Assembly: GCA_026225945.1 (NCBI GenBank) | Contig: JAMJFZ010000597.1 | Span: 4,794,001-4,858,000 of the forward strand | Reading direction: 5' to 3' | Source of the DNA: Cricetomys ansorgei | Lineage: Eukaryota; Chordata; Mammalia; Rodentia; Nesomyidae | DNA: 64,000 nucleotides | In this document: one piece after another, positions 1 through 10,930 of the stretch | Position numbering within the stretch: position 1 is the first letter of the stretch | Layout: each line of letters starts with the position of its first letter | Notes under the pieces: model-generated | Seen by the model: the letters and a program-made list of their open reading frames with translations, nothing else | Database searches by the model: none | What the model was told of the DNA's origin: nothing | Translations under genes and position numbers: made by a program

Positions 1-460
1 TGTTTCTGAGTTTCTGTGTTTTTCTTGTCCTATATGCTAGTGCAGAGAGACTGCAGCAGTACAGAAGCCTGACCTTCCTCCATGTGCCTGCAATGGTTGC
101 TGTAAAATGTAGTCTTGGTTTGGTTCTAACTTGGACTTTTCTTGGACAGATGTGAACAAACATCTGTTCATTCCAGGGACCAATGACAGACCAAAGAATC
201 AGTTCCATCCAGGAGCGACTCAAAGGCAGCACTATCACCCTAAAGCCCACCCCAGCATGGGTGATGACTCATGAAAGCTGTGTTCTGGGAGCCCATGTGT
301 GACTTGTAGGCATCTCCACCAGTGGGAGGTGTGCAGCAGGGGGTGGGGGGGAGTCTTATTTCCCCGGGGATTTGCTATGCTTCCAAGTATTTTGTCAGCT
401 TCTTCAGCCTGGAATAGTTTATTTCCTTCCTTAGTCTTAAGAGCCCTGGGAAGGAATTTA
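1..460. other. single-copy non-coding DNA
   Basis: I see no recognisable repeat, coding frame or RNA gene here. It is flanked on the right by the pyrimidine tract of a reverse-oriented B1. The longest open frames run into that low-complexity tract and are not credible as genes. Confidence 0.5.
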
Positions 461-650
461 TTTCTTTTTCTTTTTCTTCTTTTCTTCCTTCCTTCCTTCC
501 TTCCTTCCTTCCTTCCTTCCTTCCTTCCTTCCTTCCTTCTTCTTTCCTTTCCTTCCTTCCTTTCCTTCCTTTCTTCTTTCCTTCCTTCTTCCTTCCTTCC
601 TTCCTTCCTTCCTTCCTTCCTTCCTTCATTTCTTTCTTTCTTTCCTTTTG
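461..650. repeat. CTTC/CTTT polypyrimidine microsatellite
   Basis: This is nearly pure C/T sequence built from CTTC units with CTTT interruptions. It abuts the A-rich tail of a minus-strand B1, so it most likely grew from that tail (GAAG on the minus strand). Open frames across it encode only Phe-Leu-Pro-Ser or Lys-Glu-Gly-Arg repeats and are artefacts. Confidence 0.95.
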
Positions 651-797
651 TTTTTCAAGACAGGGTTTCTCTGTTGCAACTCTGACTGTCCTAGAACTCA
701 CTCTGGAGCCCATGCTGGCCTCAAACTCACAGAGATCTACCTACCTCTGCCTCCTGAGTGCTGGGATTAAAGGTGTGTGCCGCCACCATCGGGTGGA
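651..797 (-). mobile_element. B1 SINE
   Basis: The plus strand carries the reverse complement of a B1: the tail-side GACAGGGTTTCTCTG, then TCCTAGAACTCACTCTGGAG, and finally GCTGGGATTAAAGG near the element's 5' end. The length is close to full. B1 derives from 7SL RNA and is mobilised by L1 machinery. It is too diverged to be active. Confidence 0.93.
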
Positions 798-2395
798 ATG
801 TTTCAATTAAAATGAAGTAGCCACACAACACAAGTCACACGAGGCGTGGCATCACCACGGTTCTCTTCCAGACCTCACTTCATCATACTGGTTTCTCAGA
901 GTGACTCCCAAACCTTAAAGGAGAATTTTATGAGTCTACTTCCCTGGCAGTGCCCAGGCTTTTGGTGAGATGTTATTTCTGGGTGCGTCTTTAAAGATGG
1001 TTTTGGATGACTTAACATCTGACTTAGTAAGACCGAGCAAGGCAGCTGCCTTCCCTAACATGAGCGGCCCCAGGCAACCCACTGAAGGCCTGAGCTGAGC
1101 AGGAAAGGATGTATTATTTCTGCTTGGCTTAGAACTGGGACATCAGTCGTCTGTCTTTGAGCTTTCATGAACTGGGGCTACACCGCTGGTGCTCTCAGGT
1201 GTGCAGCTTGCTGACTAGAGATCTTAGACTCTCTACTTCCATCACTGTGGGGACCAATTTGTTAAAGCAAGCCTATCTCGGCTCTTTTTCCTATTGACTC
1301 TGTTTATCTGGAGAACCCAGACTCTCACAGGTTAGGTCAAGTGGACAAGACTGGGGGTATTTAATTAATTTCCTCCCTCTAACTATTTTAGTTAATTTCT
1401 TTTCTCTAACTATACAAAGGTGTATATGGATGAGATGATATAATCTTCTGACATTGATATAGCCTGATCATTTCATTTCTTTTGCAATGCTTTCTCTTAT
1501 TATTTTGTGACTGTGGTTTGTGGGCTGGGCTGTTTTCGTGAATGACCTCCCGCCTGCAGTTATTTTTGATCACAGCCGCTGTCCCACAGAGGGCCCTCTC
1601 CAGGGAGGCCAGGCAGAAAGGAGAACATATGTCAGGGGTCTGGGGAAGCTGGCAGATGCCTTCTCTGTCTGTTTAATGTTTTATAAGGGTTCATGTAGCA
1701 ATGTATATTAAACAAGTCCCATGGTGGGAGAATTCAGAATAAATTACCGCCTGCAATTTCCTGTTTGGCATTGATCTTGTAGATTGGAGCTTCAAGACAG
1801 GAACGGCCATTTATTATTATGCCAACATCAGTGTGGAATGCCCCACAAATTCTTCAGGAGTCCTGTGGTGACAATCTTAGAGATCAGCTAAGCCAACCCC
1901 AGGGAACGGGAGTGAGGCTCAGAGACCCGGAGAAACCTGGGGTCACTTGTATCGAGGGATGGGCTCTGGCTCTGATTCTTGTCAAGCTTGGGCACCCCAG
2001 GCACAGACTTTAACAGTGTGAAGGATTGTTTTAAGGCAGCCAAAGTTGGTTATTATTCATTGAGGGCCCCTACCAGAGCAATTGGTAGCATTTTCCTTCC
2101 GTATTGTTTCTTGATGTTTGTTACAGCTCAGCTTCGAGACATTTTAAACTCTGGCTCTTTTGGATTCCAAAGATATATAGCTCCTTGCCAAAATCTCTGA
2201 GGGCTCTGAGTTGGATACCTAGTTCTTTAGTGGGAACCTTGGTTCTGACCCTTGTGTTACAGGGTGATGGTCCCCGACTTACTTCTGTCATCCGATGACG
2301 GACCAAATGCTGAAGACCTCGGCAAATGGAAAAGCTTTTTGACAGCAAAGCCAGAACACAGTAGGGTTAGTGCTGGTGAGAACACACCTCTCATG
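798..2395. other. single-copy non-coding DNA
   Basis: I recognise no interspersed repeat. The part at about 1500-1830 is free of low-complexity sequence and contains AT-rich homeodomain-like words (for example around 1715-1760 and 1808-1822), so it could be a conserved non-coding element. Short open frames here do not resemble a known protein. Confidence 0.45.
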
Positions 2396-2526
2396 GGCTG
2401 GTGAAATGACTAGGGGGTAAAGGAGTTTGCTGCAAGGCTGAGACTCCAGCCTCTAGGACCCACATGATAGAAGGAGAGAGTCAGTTCCTGCAAGGTGTCT
2501 TGACTGCCGTATGTGCACCATAGCAT

Positions 2527-2564
<38 letters not shown>

Positions 2565-2620
2565 ATACATGTGTGCACATGCACAGTAAGTAAGTATGTA
2601 TGTAAATACATGGAAAAAGA
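2396..2620 (+). mobile_element. B3-type SINE with TG repeat
   Basis: The start GGGCTGGTGAAATGAC, followed by GGGTAAAGG and GGACCCACATGATAGAAGG, matches the tRNA-derived B3 branch of the B2 superfamily. The 3' part holds a TG run at about 2531-2564 and an A-rich tail. The tRNA-like A and B boxes are decayed. Confidence 0.85.
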
Positions 2621-3323
2621 ATATCTTGACCAAGGTGCCTACCTCCTCCTAAAATTGTTTCCCAGTGGCTCACAGCCCTGGACATCTCACTTCTGTACTC
2701 TGTTGATGCCAGCGGGAGAGAGAAACTGTTTTTTAACATGCTGGGTAAGGGATTTCAGGCTGCCCTGAACCGTGTCCACCAGTGTCTTGTCTGCATCATT
2801 TCTCTCTATCTGGCTCTCTTTTGTGGCCATCACTATGTCCAATTCTCTTCAATCTACCCCACAAAGTCGTGCTAGCCGTCCACTGCTGTGGAACAAATTA
2901 ACCCCAAATTTACTGTCTTTAAAGAACAATTGTTTCTCTCTTATGGTTTCAGGATGGCGTTTCTGGAACAGATGGGCTCCTGGCCCAGAGCCTCTGCTGA
3001 GTTTTCAGTCAGATGTGGCCTGGAGCTGGAGGACCCACTCCCAAAAGGATTCATTTGCAGGAGTTGTGACGGTGTTGGCTAAGGGCGGGTCCTCAGTTCT
3101 CCTCCACAGATCAGCATGAGTCTCATGCCATGGCAGTCTGTTTCCTTGGGAGAACAAAGTCTGAGAGGCCATTGCCTGTTATGACCGACATTGTTTCTTC
3201 TGGTTGCATTTGTCACACAGAAAAAATCTGTATTCTGGTTTTTTTCGGTTTTTCCTTTTTTCGGGGGGAGGAGGATTCATCTGAAGGAAGCGTTAGCAGA
3301 AGACAAGAATCTTGGGAGGCTGA
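2621..3323. other. mostly single-copy DNA
   Basis: At about 2875-3120 the sequence has the feel of an old mammalian interspersed repeat (a run resembling ctgctgtggaacaaatta near the start), but I could not name the family. Nothing else stands out. Confidence 0.35.
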
Positions 3324-3733
3324 TGTTATGGTTTGACTATGCTATGCACCCATAGGTTCAAGTGTTGGGGGTGTGGTTACCCATGAATGGGCCTTTGAGA
3401 AGTAATTGAATCTTGAGGACTGTGACTTAATTAGTAGATCAATCCCTTGATGGAGACATGACATGACATGACATGACAGCATTATTGGGAGGCAGTGAAC
3501 AGTAGGAAGAAGTGCCCAGTTGAAGGCCTAGCTCATTAGCAGTGTGTCTTTAGGGATTGTGTCTTGCCCAGGCCCTTCCTGGTTCCTTTCTCTCACTTCC
3601 TGTCCCATAAGATGAAGAAGCCCCTGTGTGCTACACAATCCCACTGTGAGATCCTCTGAAACCATGGACTAAAAGAAATTCTTCCTCTCTCAAGTCATTT
3701 GTTTATGTCAGGTGTTTTGGTCACAGCTAGTTT
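3324..3733 (+). mobile_element. MLT1-like solo LTR
   Basis: It opens with TGTTATGGTTTGAC, continues with AGTAATTGAATCTTGAGGAC, and ends near CCATGGACTAAAAGAAATTC and GGTGTTTTGGTCACAG. This is the pattern of ERVL-MaLR long terminal repeats of the MLT1 group. No coding region is attached. A short (GACAT)n stretch at 3455-3478 lies inside. Confidence 0.65.
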
Positions 3734-3965
3734 GCTGGTCAGGGTCTCTAGAAGAACATAACTGATAACGCGAATATATTTTTAGAAGCGTATTACCAGA
3801 TTGGCTTATTCCCAGATGGGTGCTCCAACAGTGGTGGCTGTCTGCAGGCTGGAGAAGCTGAGAGCTTGTAGCCGGCAGTCCATGAGGCTGGGTGTCTAGC
3901 GTCTCAATCTGGTGCCGAAGGATTCCCGGAGAGCTCCAAGTCTTCAGTTCACAGTGGAGGGCTAT
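3734..3965 (-). mobile_element. MLT2/ERVL-like LTR fragment
   Basis: On the plus strand it starts GGTCAGGGTCTCTAGAAGAAC and continues through an AATATATTTTTAGAAGCG stretch to GGCTGGAGAAGCTGAGAGC. This resembles the 3' part of an MLT2-type ERVL LTR read backwards. It is truncated and abuts another LTR-like piece. Confidence 0.5.
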
Positions 3966-4165
3966 CTCGGCCACTGTTCCATTGCTGTGAGGAGACACCA
4001 CGACCAAGGCAACTCTTATAAAAGAAAGCATTTAACTGGGGGCTGGCTTACAGTTTCAGAGGGTTAGTCTATTGCAGTCATGGCAGGGAGCATGGCATGG
4101 TGGCACACAGGCAGCATGGTGCTGGAGTAGTAGCTGAGAGCTACATCCTGATCTGTAGGAGGCAC
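3966..4165 (-). mobile_element. rodent MaLR/ERVL-type LTR fragment
   Basis: The plus strand reads CATTGCTGTGAGGAGACACC, then ACCAAGGCAACTCTTATAA and a word complementary to CTGTAAGCCAGCCCC. This is the reverse complement of the common rodent TG...CA repeat whose 3' end reads roughly GTCTCTTCACAGCAATAG. The subfamily is not settled. It runs into the TG/CA repeat on the right. Confidence 0.6.
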
Positions 4166-4168
4166 TCA

Positions 4169-4238
4169 TGTGTGTGTGTGTGTGTGTGTCTGTGTGTGTG
4201 CGTGTGCGTGTGCGTGCGCGCACACACACAGACACACA

Positions 4239-4273
<35 letters not shown>

Positions 4274-4284
4274 CTGTGTGTGTA
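4169..4284. repeat. TG/CA compound inverted microsatellite
   Basis: About 51 bases of TG-rich sequence are followed directly by about 53 bases of CA-rich sequence, centred near 4219 on a GCGTGCGCGCAC core. The two halves are reverse complements of each other, so one strand can fold into a long hairpin. The alternating purine-pyrimidine run also favours Z-DNA. Confidence 0.97.
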
Positions 4285-4319
4285 TCTGAGTCAACCTTTC
4301 CCATAAGAAATAACCAGTG

Positions 4320-4540
4320 TTGGGGCGGTAGAGATGACTCAGCAGTTAGGAGTGCCTTCTCTTCTTCCAGAAGGTCTGAGTTTGGTTCCCAGCATCACGT
4401 GGGCCGGCCGACAGCTACTTGTAACTTCAGCTTAGGAGATCTAATGCCCTCTCCTGGCCTCTTTGGGCATTGCACTCACATGCACGTACCCCCACCCCAA
4501 CGTATATGCATACACACATAATAAAAACCTTTAAAAAGAG
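4320..4540 (+). mobile_element. B2 SINE
   Basis: It starts TGGGGCGGTAGAGATGACTC and has the CAGCAGTTAGGAGTGC, CTTCCAGAAGGTCTGAG and GATCTAATGCCCTCTCCTGG blocks of B2. It ends in ACATAATAAAAACC and an A-rich tail. It is nearly full length. Confidence 0.93.
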
Positions 4541-5224
4541 ATACTATTCACTCCTGGGTCGTTTCCCAGCCTGTGTCTAACGCGTGTTTGGAGGGTCAAA
4601 GACCCACTTTCATCTTGTGATTGCCTCCATTCCTTTTAGTTGAAGCAGGCGGTGTTATCAGCTCACACTCTCTGCAAGACTCTAAGGCTCTTGTTGGCAT
4701 TCTCTGCGTTAGACACAAGCCACAACCGCAGATATCTGCCAGATAATCTCCATCCTGTCTGGAGCCTCCTCCGCTGCCGCAGTGGGACGGCATGCCCGGG
4801 ATACCCCGAGCGATTTCCTTTGTTTGCCTGTCTGAGCGTCACCTTCCATATCTCCACGGTCTTAATAAAGGTTTCATATTGGTTCCCCCAACTTTGTCTT
4901 TAGACCACACTTCCTTGACAGCACCCTGGGTTTGATTTTTGCCTGGAGGTCATTTTAAACTTTTAGTATCACACGCTGAATGAAGAGTCTCAAAGAACAC
5001 CATCTCTATTTTCAAAGCCAGCAAACCCTGGCTCCTTTGTTCTTGGTAGTTCCTTCTCTACTGCGACTGTTTCTTTTCACACTTTGTTGTAAACAATCAG
5101 AAGCCAGGCAGCAGCTTCAGCTTTCTCCTGGAAACCACCTCTACTGGGTCACTGCTTTCTCAGACACATTGTTTCCCATTTTATAACAGAAGACAGTATT
5201 GCCACATCTCCCCCACTGTGTGTT
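4541..5224. other. single-copy non-coding DNA
   Basis: No repeat is recognised. A slightly GC-richer patch with a few CpGs lies at about 4720-4820. No exon-like frame with convincing splice context was found. Confidence 0.45.
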
Positions 5225-5407
5225 ATGTAGTTAAAGAGCACCCCCCACCCCCAATGCACATATTGAAAGCCAAACTACCAATATGGCTGGATGTAGAGAT
5301 GAGGCCCATGGAAATGTGGTAAAGGTACAGAGGTCTCAGGGTGACCCGGTCCTATAGCACAGGACCTTGTAAGAAGGAGAGGAGTCAGAGTTCGCTCTTT
5401 CTTTTAA
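5225..5407 (+). mobile_element. possible MLT1-like LTR fragment
   Basis: Words such as CCCCCAATGCACATATTGAAAG and CCTTGTAAGAAGGAGAGGAG resemble the 5' half of an MLT1 LTR. The match is patchy, so this is tentative. A B3 follows directly. Confidence 0.35.
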
Positions 5408-5615
5408 AATAAAAACATTGTACTTGTGCATGTCTGTAGTTTTTGTTTGTGTGTAAATGCGCGTGCATATGTGTGCTGCAGAATGTATGTGGAGGTCAGA
5501 AGACAGCTTGCAGGAGCTGATTCTCTCCTCCTCCTCTGTGGATTCCAGAAACTGAACTTCAGTTGTCAAGCCTTGTTGACAAGTGCCTTTTCCCACTGAG
5601 CCATCACAGCAGCCC
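5408..5615 (-). mobile_element. B3-type SINE
   Basis: The plus strand runs from an A-rich end, through a degenerate TG region, GGAGGTCAGAAGACAGCTTG and TGATTCTCTCCTCC, to CCCACTGAGCCATCACAGCA, which is the inverted tRNA-like head. It is close to full length. Confidence 0.88.
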
Positions 5616-6735
5616 TCTTGTCTTTCTCTGTGGGAAAGTAAGTATCTTTCGTGTAAGCCCTCTGGTCTCGGGTGCTTTCTCTGGAGCCTGAGCACCCTGA
5701 TACACTATATACAGATTTTCTTTTCCCCACCTCGAATGTTGCGTTTCTTACTTTCTGTACACGGTCATAGCAGCTACCTTGAAGGCCATAGACTCTACAG
5801 CTCTTCAGTGTCCTTCCAACCTCAGCTCTCAAAATCCTGGATTTAGTTTAGCTTTTTTTTTTTTTTTTTTCAGTGTTACCTCTTTTCTGAGCATCAAAAT
5901 AGATACTACTTCAACTACTGACTTTAGGTAACAATCAGTTAATTTCTCATGGTCTCTGAGGGTCAGGAATTGAGGGCAGCCTTTTGATAAGATGCAAACA
6001 GCTGGTATCTATGGTCGTCCTGAAGGCTTCCTGATGGATTTGTCTGGTGTCTGGGCTCATGAGATAACACTCAGACAGGAACAGCCCACAGCTTCTTAAG
6101 CATCTTATTCATCACAGTCACCCTGTGAGTTCTCCAGTCTGGTACCTTCAAGGAAGCCAGACTTCAGACATGTACCAAGAAGGCATGTGTCCAACAGTAG
6201 ATGTACCAGCATAGAGTCAGGTGGGAAGCCTTGTGGTTTCCCAGGATAGAGCTGGGTGGAAGCTTAGAGAGGGATAAGACACGGAGGCAAAGAGAGGGGT
6301 CTGAGGCAGAGGCACAGATCCAGTTTGACAGAAGTCAGTATCAGATGGGAAGGGTAAGGCAATTTGAAGCTGAGCAGAACAGTTCAGTCAGGAAGTTGCA
6401 GGAGTCAACCAGAGCACAGCCCTGAGTTCAGAAGGTGCTCGTCAGAGTGGCTCAGGCAACAGTAAGTCTTGGAGGTTGATTTGTTTGTACAGAGGCTGAG
6501 GCTGAAACCTTCTAGTTCTAAGCTTAAGACTAGACTGTATGGAGGCCAAAATGCTCCAGGGCTCAAGGTCTAAGGACTGGGGATTGAATTAGCTAAAGAA
6601 TAAAAAGCCTTTGAACCCAAATCAATGTTTATGACTACAACACCCAGTAAGGCTGTTTTATGTGCTTTCACTGTCAACCTCCTCCTCCCCGCAGAGACAC
6701 TGATTGGAGTTTGGTGATCACAGATTGTTTGTTCT
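5616..6735. other. single-copy non-coding DNA
   Basis: It holds an 18-base poly-T at 5853-5870 with no SINE attached. The remainder is ordinary sequence of moderate GC content with no repeat I can name and no credible coding frame. Confidence 0.45.
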
Positions 6736-6905
6736 TTTAAAAGTTTTAACTACTTTTATTTATTTGTGCAGACATATGTGTATGAAAGGTTGTGTGCATG
6801 CCACAGCATGCTGTGGAGGTCAGGGTACAACTGCTGGAGTTGGTTCTGTCCTTCCACCACGCGGGTCCTGGACTTGAATTCAGACTGTTAGTCTTGGTAG
6901 CCTAA
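6736..6905 (-). mobile_element. B3-type SINE, truncated
   Basis: The TTTATTTATTTGTGCAGAC tail side, GTGGAGGTCAGGGTACAACT and CTTCCACCACGCGGGTCCTG blocks identify an inverted B3. The terminal head (normally GAGCCATCTC on this strand) is missing or decayed. Confidence 0.8.
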
Positions 6906-8409
6906 GTTTCCCTGGTTCTTGCTCTTCCTGTAAATAGGCACTCTTTTCTTTATAAAGCATTCTATGTGCCTTGTCTCACTTCCCCCTCTCCGTAGCCATA
7001 TTCATATGCTGAGTGTATGCGCTGGCCTGGTGTGTTTTGTTTGGCCTGAGCAATATTGTCAAGCATTGCGAGTCTGACTACTTTTAGCATTAGAAGCTGA
7101 AAGTAATCCCTGCAATTCTTTGGCTATTTCACACGAGGATGAGGTGTGGCTTCATAGGTGTCACGTTTGAATTCTCTAATGGGGGAATTATTATCCCAGA
7201 TCTCCAGAAAGCAGGTATGCTGGGGATTACACAACTGGCATAAAAACCTCACATCCTGTGCAGTCATTGGCCGCAGTGGGATTTGAAACAAGCCGTTTCT
7301 TCCAGCACGTCTGAGTTAGCATCAGAAAGACAAGTGTGTCTGCACGTTCCATTGTTTCTACCTCTGAAATGCTCTGGCTTGCACACTCTCTTGTGCCCCC
7401 ACTGCCTCAGCTGTGGCTGATGGATGGCATAGGCCTGGTTGCAATCACTCCTCTGATCCCGGCAGTACCCGATGCTCACTGAAATGACCCCCAAATCCAC
7501 ATCCCATCCATCAGTGCTATTAATTGTTGTAGACTGTTGTAAACAGTCTATTAATTGTTGCCACATTCCCCCGTCACTTCCCCCTCCCCCCCATGCTCAG
7601 CCTTCAAGGCTCAGAAAGCAGTGTTCCTTTCCCCTTGTCCCCTCACCCCACTCTAGCAGCTAAACGCTCTGTGGCTCCTTAGGACTTCAACACCATTTTA
7701 GAAAATCGTGCTGCAGTCACCAAATGATGTATCTGATTGCCCCAGAGTGTCTCTCAGGAGCGCAACCCAAGGAGCAGTCCCATAAAAGGTTAAAAAAGGA
7801 ACTCAATTTCATTTATTGAACCCCAGCTAAATGCATCACTAACTTTTTATTGATTCTTAAGAAACAGAGATGAGAGGAATCTGTGCTATCGCTACTGGGT
7901 GCCAAATGAACACGCAGTCACAAGTTTATTACTTGAAGACGTCCCACCAGCTTCCCAGATGCCCCATTGGGTTTCAATTCCATCACAGCAATGGTGGCTC
8001 AGCAGTCACGGCCTTGACCACGTAGCCCGCGTGCAGCAGAGGCTGCAGCGCTGGGTTGGGTAAGTTAAGGGTCAGGTTGGGGGTGTAACTACCTACAGTG
8101 GCAGTGGAGAAGCCGGAGGTTTGGATCAGCACTTGGGATTGGTGTTAGAATTCAGGGTTCTCAATCCCAGGCCTGTCACTATTTGGCTCTAATCTTTGTA
8201 GTATCTCCAGCAGGTTCTTAACGTCTCTGGACTCAAGGAAGATGCATACTCTCGGAGACTATGAGTGTTTAGTCCTGGGGTAAATAGAATTACCCTCAAT
8301 TAGGTTTTGCTTTTTTCTTCACATCGCTTTGAAAATATAGGCTCAGAAGTTTGAGATGTAAGAATCATGTTTTCTTCCAGCGCTATTCTGATAGTAAAAG
8401 CAGTAGATG
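6906..8409. other. single-copy non-coding DNA
   Basis: Mostly unremarkable. A 13-base direct repeat (CTATTAATTGTTG at 7517-7529 and 7548-7560) brackets an 8-bp-arm hairpin at 7531-7549. A weak hAT-like smell near 7020-7090 could not be confirmed. Confidence 0.45.
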
Positions 8410-8600
8410 TGAGCCTTTATTGGTGATTTACTGTGCGATAATCCTGGGCCAAGTAGGGCTTTTACATGCAGTATCTCATTTATTCTCGTTATGGCATGGT
8501 CATCTCTACTTGAAATGAAATCTTAGTGAAAGAAGAGACGGGGTTGATGTCACATGGTTGGACAGCTATTGAAATTCAGCTGAGCAAGTGGTTGGTGAAA
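8410..8600 (-). mobile_element. MIR SINE
   Basis: The order of blocks is that of an inverted MIR: TTTACTGTGCGATAATCCTG, then CAGTATCTCATTTATTCTCG, then a decayed GAAACTGAG region and TGTCACATGGTTGGACAGC. MIR is an ancient mammalian tRNA-derived SINE with a conserved core. Confidence 0.8.
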
Positions 8601-8687
8601 TGGTGGGTGGTATGACCGTTTGCCTTTTCTGCTGTGAGTTTTGCCTCCCTCCTCACATTGAAAATAAAATACAGCTGTATACTACCA

Positions 8688-8761
8688 CATTTGGTTTTAC
8701 CCAGTGTTGAGCTGTGCATGTTAGGCAAGCCCTCTGCCAACTCATCCGCACCCCCAGCCCT
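8688..8761 (-). mobile_element. ID SINE (BC1-like)
   Basis: The plus strand shows GTGCATGTTAGGCAAGCCCT, CTGCCAACTC and CACCCCCAGCCC, which is the inverted tRNA-Ala-derived ID core. It is about 74 bases long, as expected for an ID body. It is diverged, so it is not a functional BC1 gene. Confidence 0.82.
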
Positions 8762-8937
8762 CTGGACATGTTTTCTAACTATTCTTTGATTGAGCTTTCA
8801 GTGACTTCACCACTTCTTTCTAGCCGATCATCGTAACTCCCTGTCTCTGACTCGATTTCCTTCCCTGAGATCCACACGGCACTGACTATTGCTGGGTATT
8901 TTCACTGGATAACATTAGTATTTGTGTAATGTTTCCC

Positions 8938-9280
8938 TCTACACAACCCCAGAACCTCAGACTGTGACTTCTTTCAAAAAAGTGTGTTTGGAGAGATAAT
9001 AACTTTAAAATGAGGTCACCAAAGGGGCCCAAATCCAACGTATCTGCTGTTCTTATAAAAGGAGAACTTTAGGTCCAGAGAGACAGAGGAAGTGCCAAGG
9101 CTAAACACAGAATCCCAGGTAAAGCAGTGGCTTCCAAAGAATGCCAGAGACTTCCAGCAAACCACCAGGATCTAAGAGGCCTGGAACAGCCCCCCAGAAA
9201 GAGCCAGCCTGCTCATAGCCTGCTCCTGACTTCCAGCTTCCAGAATGGATACAGCAGATTTCTGTTGTTTAAACTGTTTA
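8938..9280 (+). mobile_element. MLT1 solo LTR
   Basis: Ordered matches to MLT1 include CCCCAGAACCTCAGACTGTG, TTGGAGAGATAATAACTTTA, AAAATGAGGTCACC, GTTCTTATAAAAGGAG, CTTCCAGCTTCCAGAATGG and ATTTCTGTTGTTTAAAC. It reads like an almost complete, old MaLR LTR with no internal region. Confidence 0.85.
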
Positions 9281-9285
9281 GCAAA

Positions 9286-9412
9286 TTCAGGCATGGTGGC
9301 ACACTCCTGTAATCACAACACTCAGGGGCCTGAAGTAGGAAGATTGAGGCTAGCCTGGGCTACACATGTAAATCACCCCTCTCAAAAGACAAACAGCAAC
9401 AGCACACAACAA
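9286..9412 (+). mobile_element. old B1-like SINE
   Basis: It begins AGGCATGGTGGCACACTCCT and contains GGAAGATTGAGGCTAGCCTG and GGGCTACACATGTAAATCAC, then an A-rich tail. The divergence suggests a proto-B1 or early B1. It sits immediately after the MLT1 LTR. Confidence 0.8.
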
Positions 9413-10169
9413 AAATCTGCTCAGCTTATTATTATTATTATTTTTGTTGTTACAATAGTCCCAGTAGAAAATACAGTGGAAGCAAAATGTGTCTGGTGGC
9501 ATTCCAGAAAAGTGAAGTGTTATCTTTAGTTCGTTGTTTGTGAAGCTGTTGTCTAATCTGCACAAACATGTGTAACACACACACATGTTTAAGTCAGGGA
9601 GAACACTTAAGGCATCACACGCAGAAAAGAAATAACAGAGGGAACGTGATGCTTGGAAAATATTTGGAAAGGGCTGGAAGAGCGAGGGCTGGGAAAAGCT
9701 AAGCAGGAAGTTATAAAGGTTACAAAACAAACCAACCCATCGCTGCTGGGCTCGACTGCCAGAGGCCTTTTGGAGGGATGACTCACAGGAGGGTATGTGG
9801 AGAGGAAGTCACCGTAAAACTCTTGACCACCAGTGTCCGAGGGCTAACAACGTGGCCTGTTTCCTTTCCACCTACCAAATCTCACAATGATGCTTCTTAT
9901 GGATGGACTCAAAACCAGCTGCCTACAAGGAATCTGGGATAGGTCATTTGTCTCTGGTATCCTGGGAGCTCAGAAGGAATGGGGGATCTGAATGCTAACA
10001 GAAAGGATCTGAGACAAGATGAGTTCAGAAATTATAAAACTAACCCCCGCAACAATGGCAGAAAAGAAATCCGTCTCCCCAAGTCCAAATCTCCAACCTT
10101 CACTGCTACCCAAACCCTGTGAGTTTTAAAGAGAAAACATTTGTGAATTTTCTTTGAAAAGTAGGATTG
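9413..10169. other. single-copy DNA with ATT repeat
   Basis: A short (ATT)n stretch lies at about 9426-9444. The rest shows no recognisable repeat or gene. Confidence 0.45.
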
Positions 10170-10365
10170 GCAGGTGGTGATGGCAGCCGCACACGACTTT
10201 AATCCCAGCACTCAGGAGGCAGAGGCAGATGGATCTCTGTGAGTTAGAGACCAATTAGGTCTCCAGAATGAGTTCCAGGACAGCCAGAGTTACAACAGAC
10301 AAACCCTGTCTCAACCCCGCCCTCCCCAAAACAAAACAAAATGAAAACCCTAAAAACAAAAAAAG
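10170..10365 (+). mobile_element. B1 SINE
   Basis: TTTAATCCCAGCACTCAGG, AGGCAGAGGCAGATGGATCT, GAGTTCCAGGACAGCCAGAG and AAACCCTGTCTCAA occur in order, followed by an A-rich CAAAA tail. It is full length and moderately diverged. Confidence 0.95.
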
Positions 10366-10730
10366 AATTTCCTCTTGAAAAGTAATATTTGCTATGTGAA
10401 TCCAAGAAGGATATATGTATATCTGTATGAATTATTTTTACAGCACTGGGTCAAACTCAGTGCTAAGCCTACACTCTCCCACCGGGGTACACCCAAGCTT
10501 CCACCCCAGTCCAAGCTGTGCTTAGCTGGAGAGGCTGCATTGTGAAACACAGGACATTTTACTAAAATGGAACTCAGAGAATTAGCAGCAAAGTACTTTA
10601 GCTTTCATTTTCTAAGCAATTATTTCAAAACTCTTTAGTAAAGTGAATGTTTTTACATGGATCTGTCAATGAGGGCCCACCTGAGTTTGTAAGTGTCGTT
10701 TAAGGTTTTCTTTGAGTTTCTTATGAATAG

Positions 10731-10732
<2 letters not shown>
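10366..10732. other. single-copy non-coding DNA
   Basis: I see nothing recognisable in this stretch. Confidence 0.4.
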
Positions 10733-10768
<36 letters not shown>

Positions 10769-10769
10769 C

Positions 10770-10801
<32 letters not shown>

Positions 10802-10930
10802 TGTCTCTCTCTCTGTATATGTGTGTGTCTCTGTGTATGTGTATGCCTGTGTGTGTGTGTATATGTGTGTGTGTGTATGTGCATATGTGTATATGTGTCT
10901 CTGTATATGTGCCTGTGTGTGTGCCTGTGT
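10733..10930. repeat. TG-rich compound microsatellite
   Basis: About 200 bases of (TG)n are interrupted by ATG, CTG and (TC)n words. Frames across it give Cys-Val or His-Thr repeats only. Confidence 0.97.

Noticed and set aside
477..646. CRISPR array or phage repeat
   Set aside because: All tandem arrays here are micro- or minisatellites without spacers. The window is mammalian.
8688..8761. Functional BC1/tRNA gene
   Set aside because: The ID copy is diverged and has no intact A and B boxes or A-rich plus unique 3' domain. It is a SINE.
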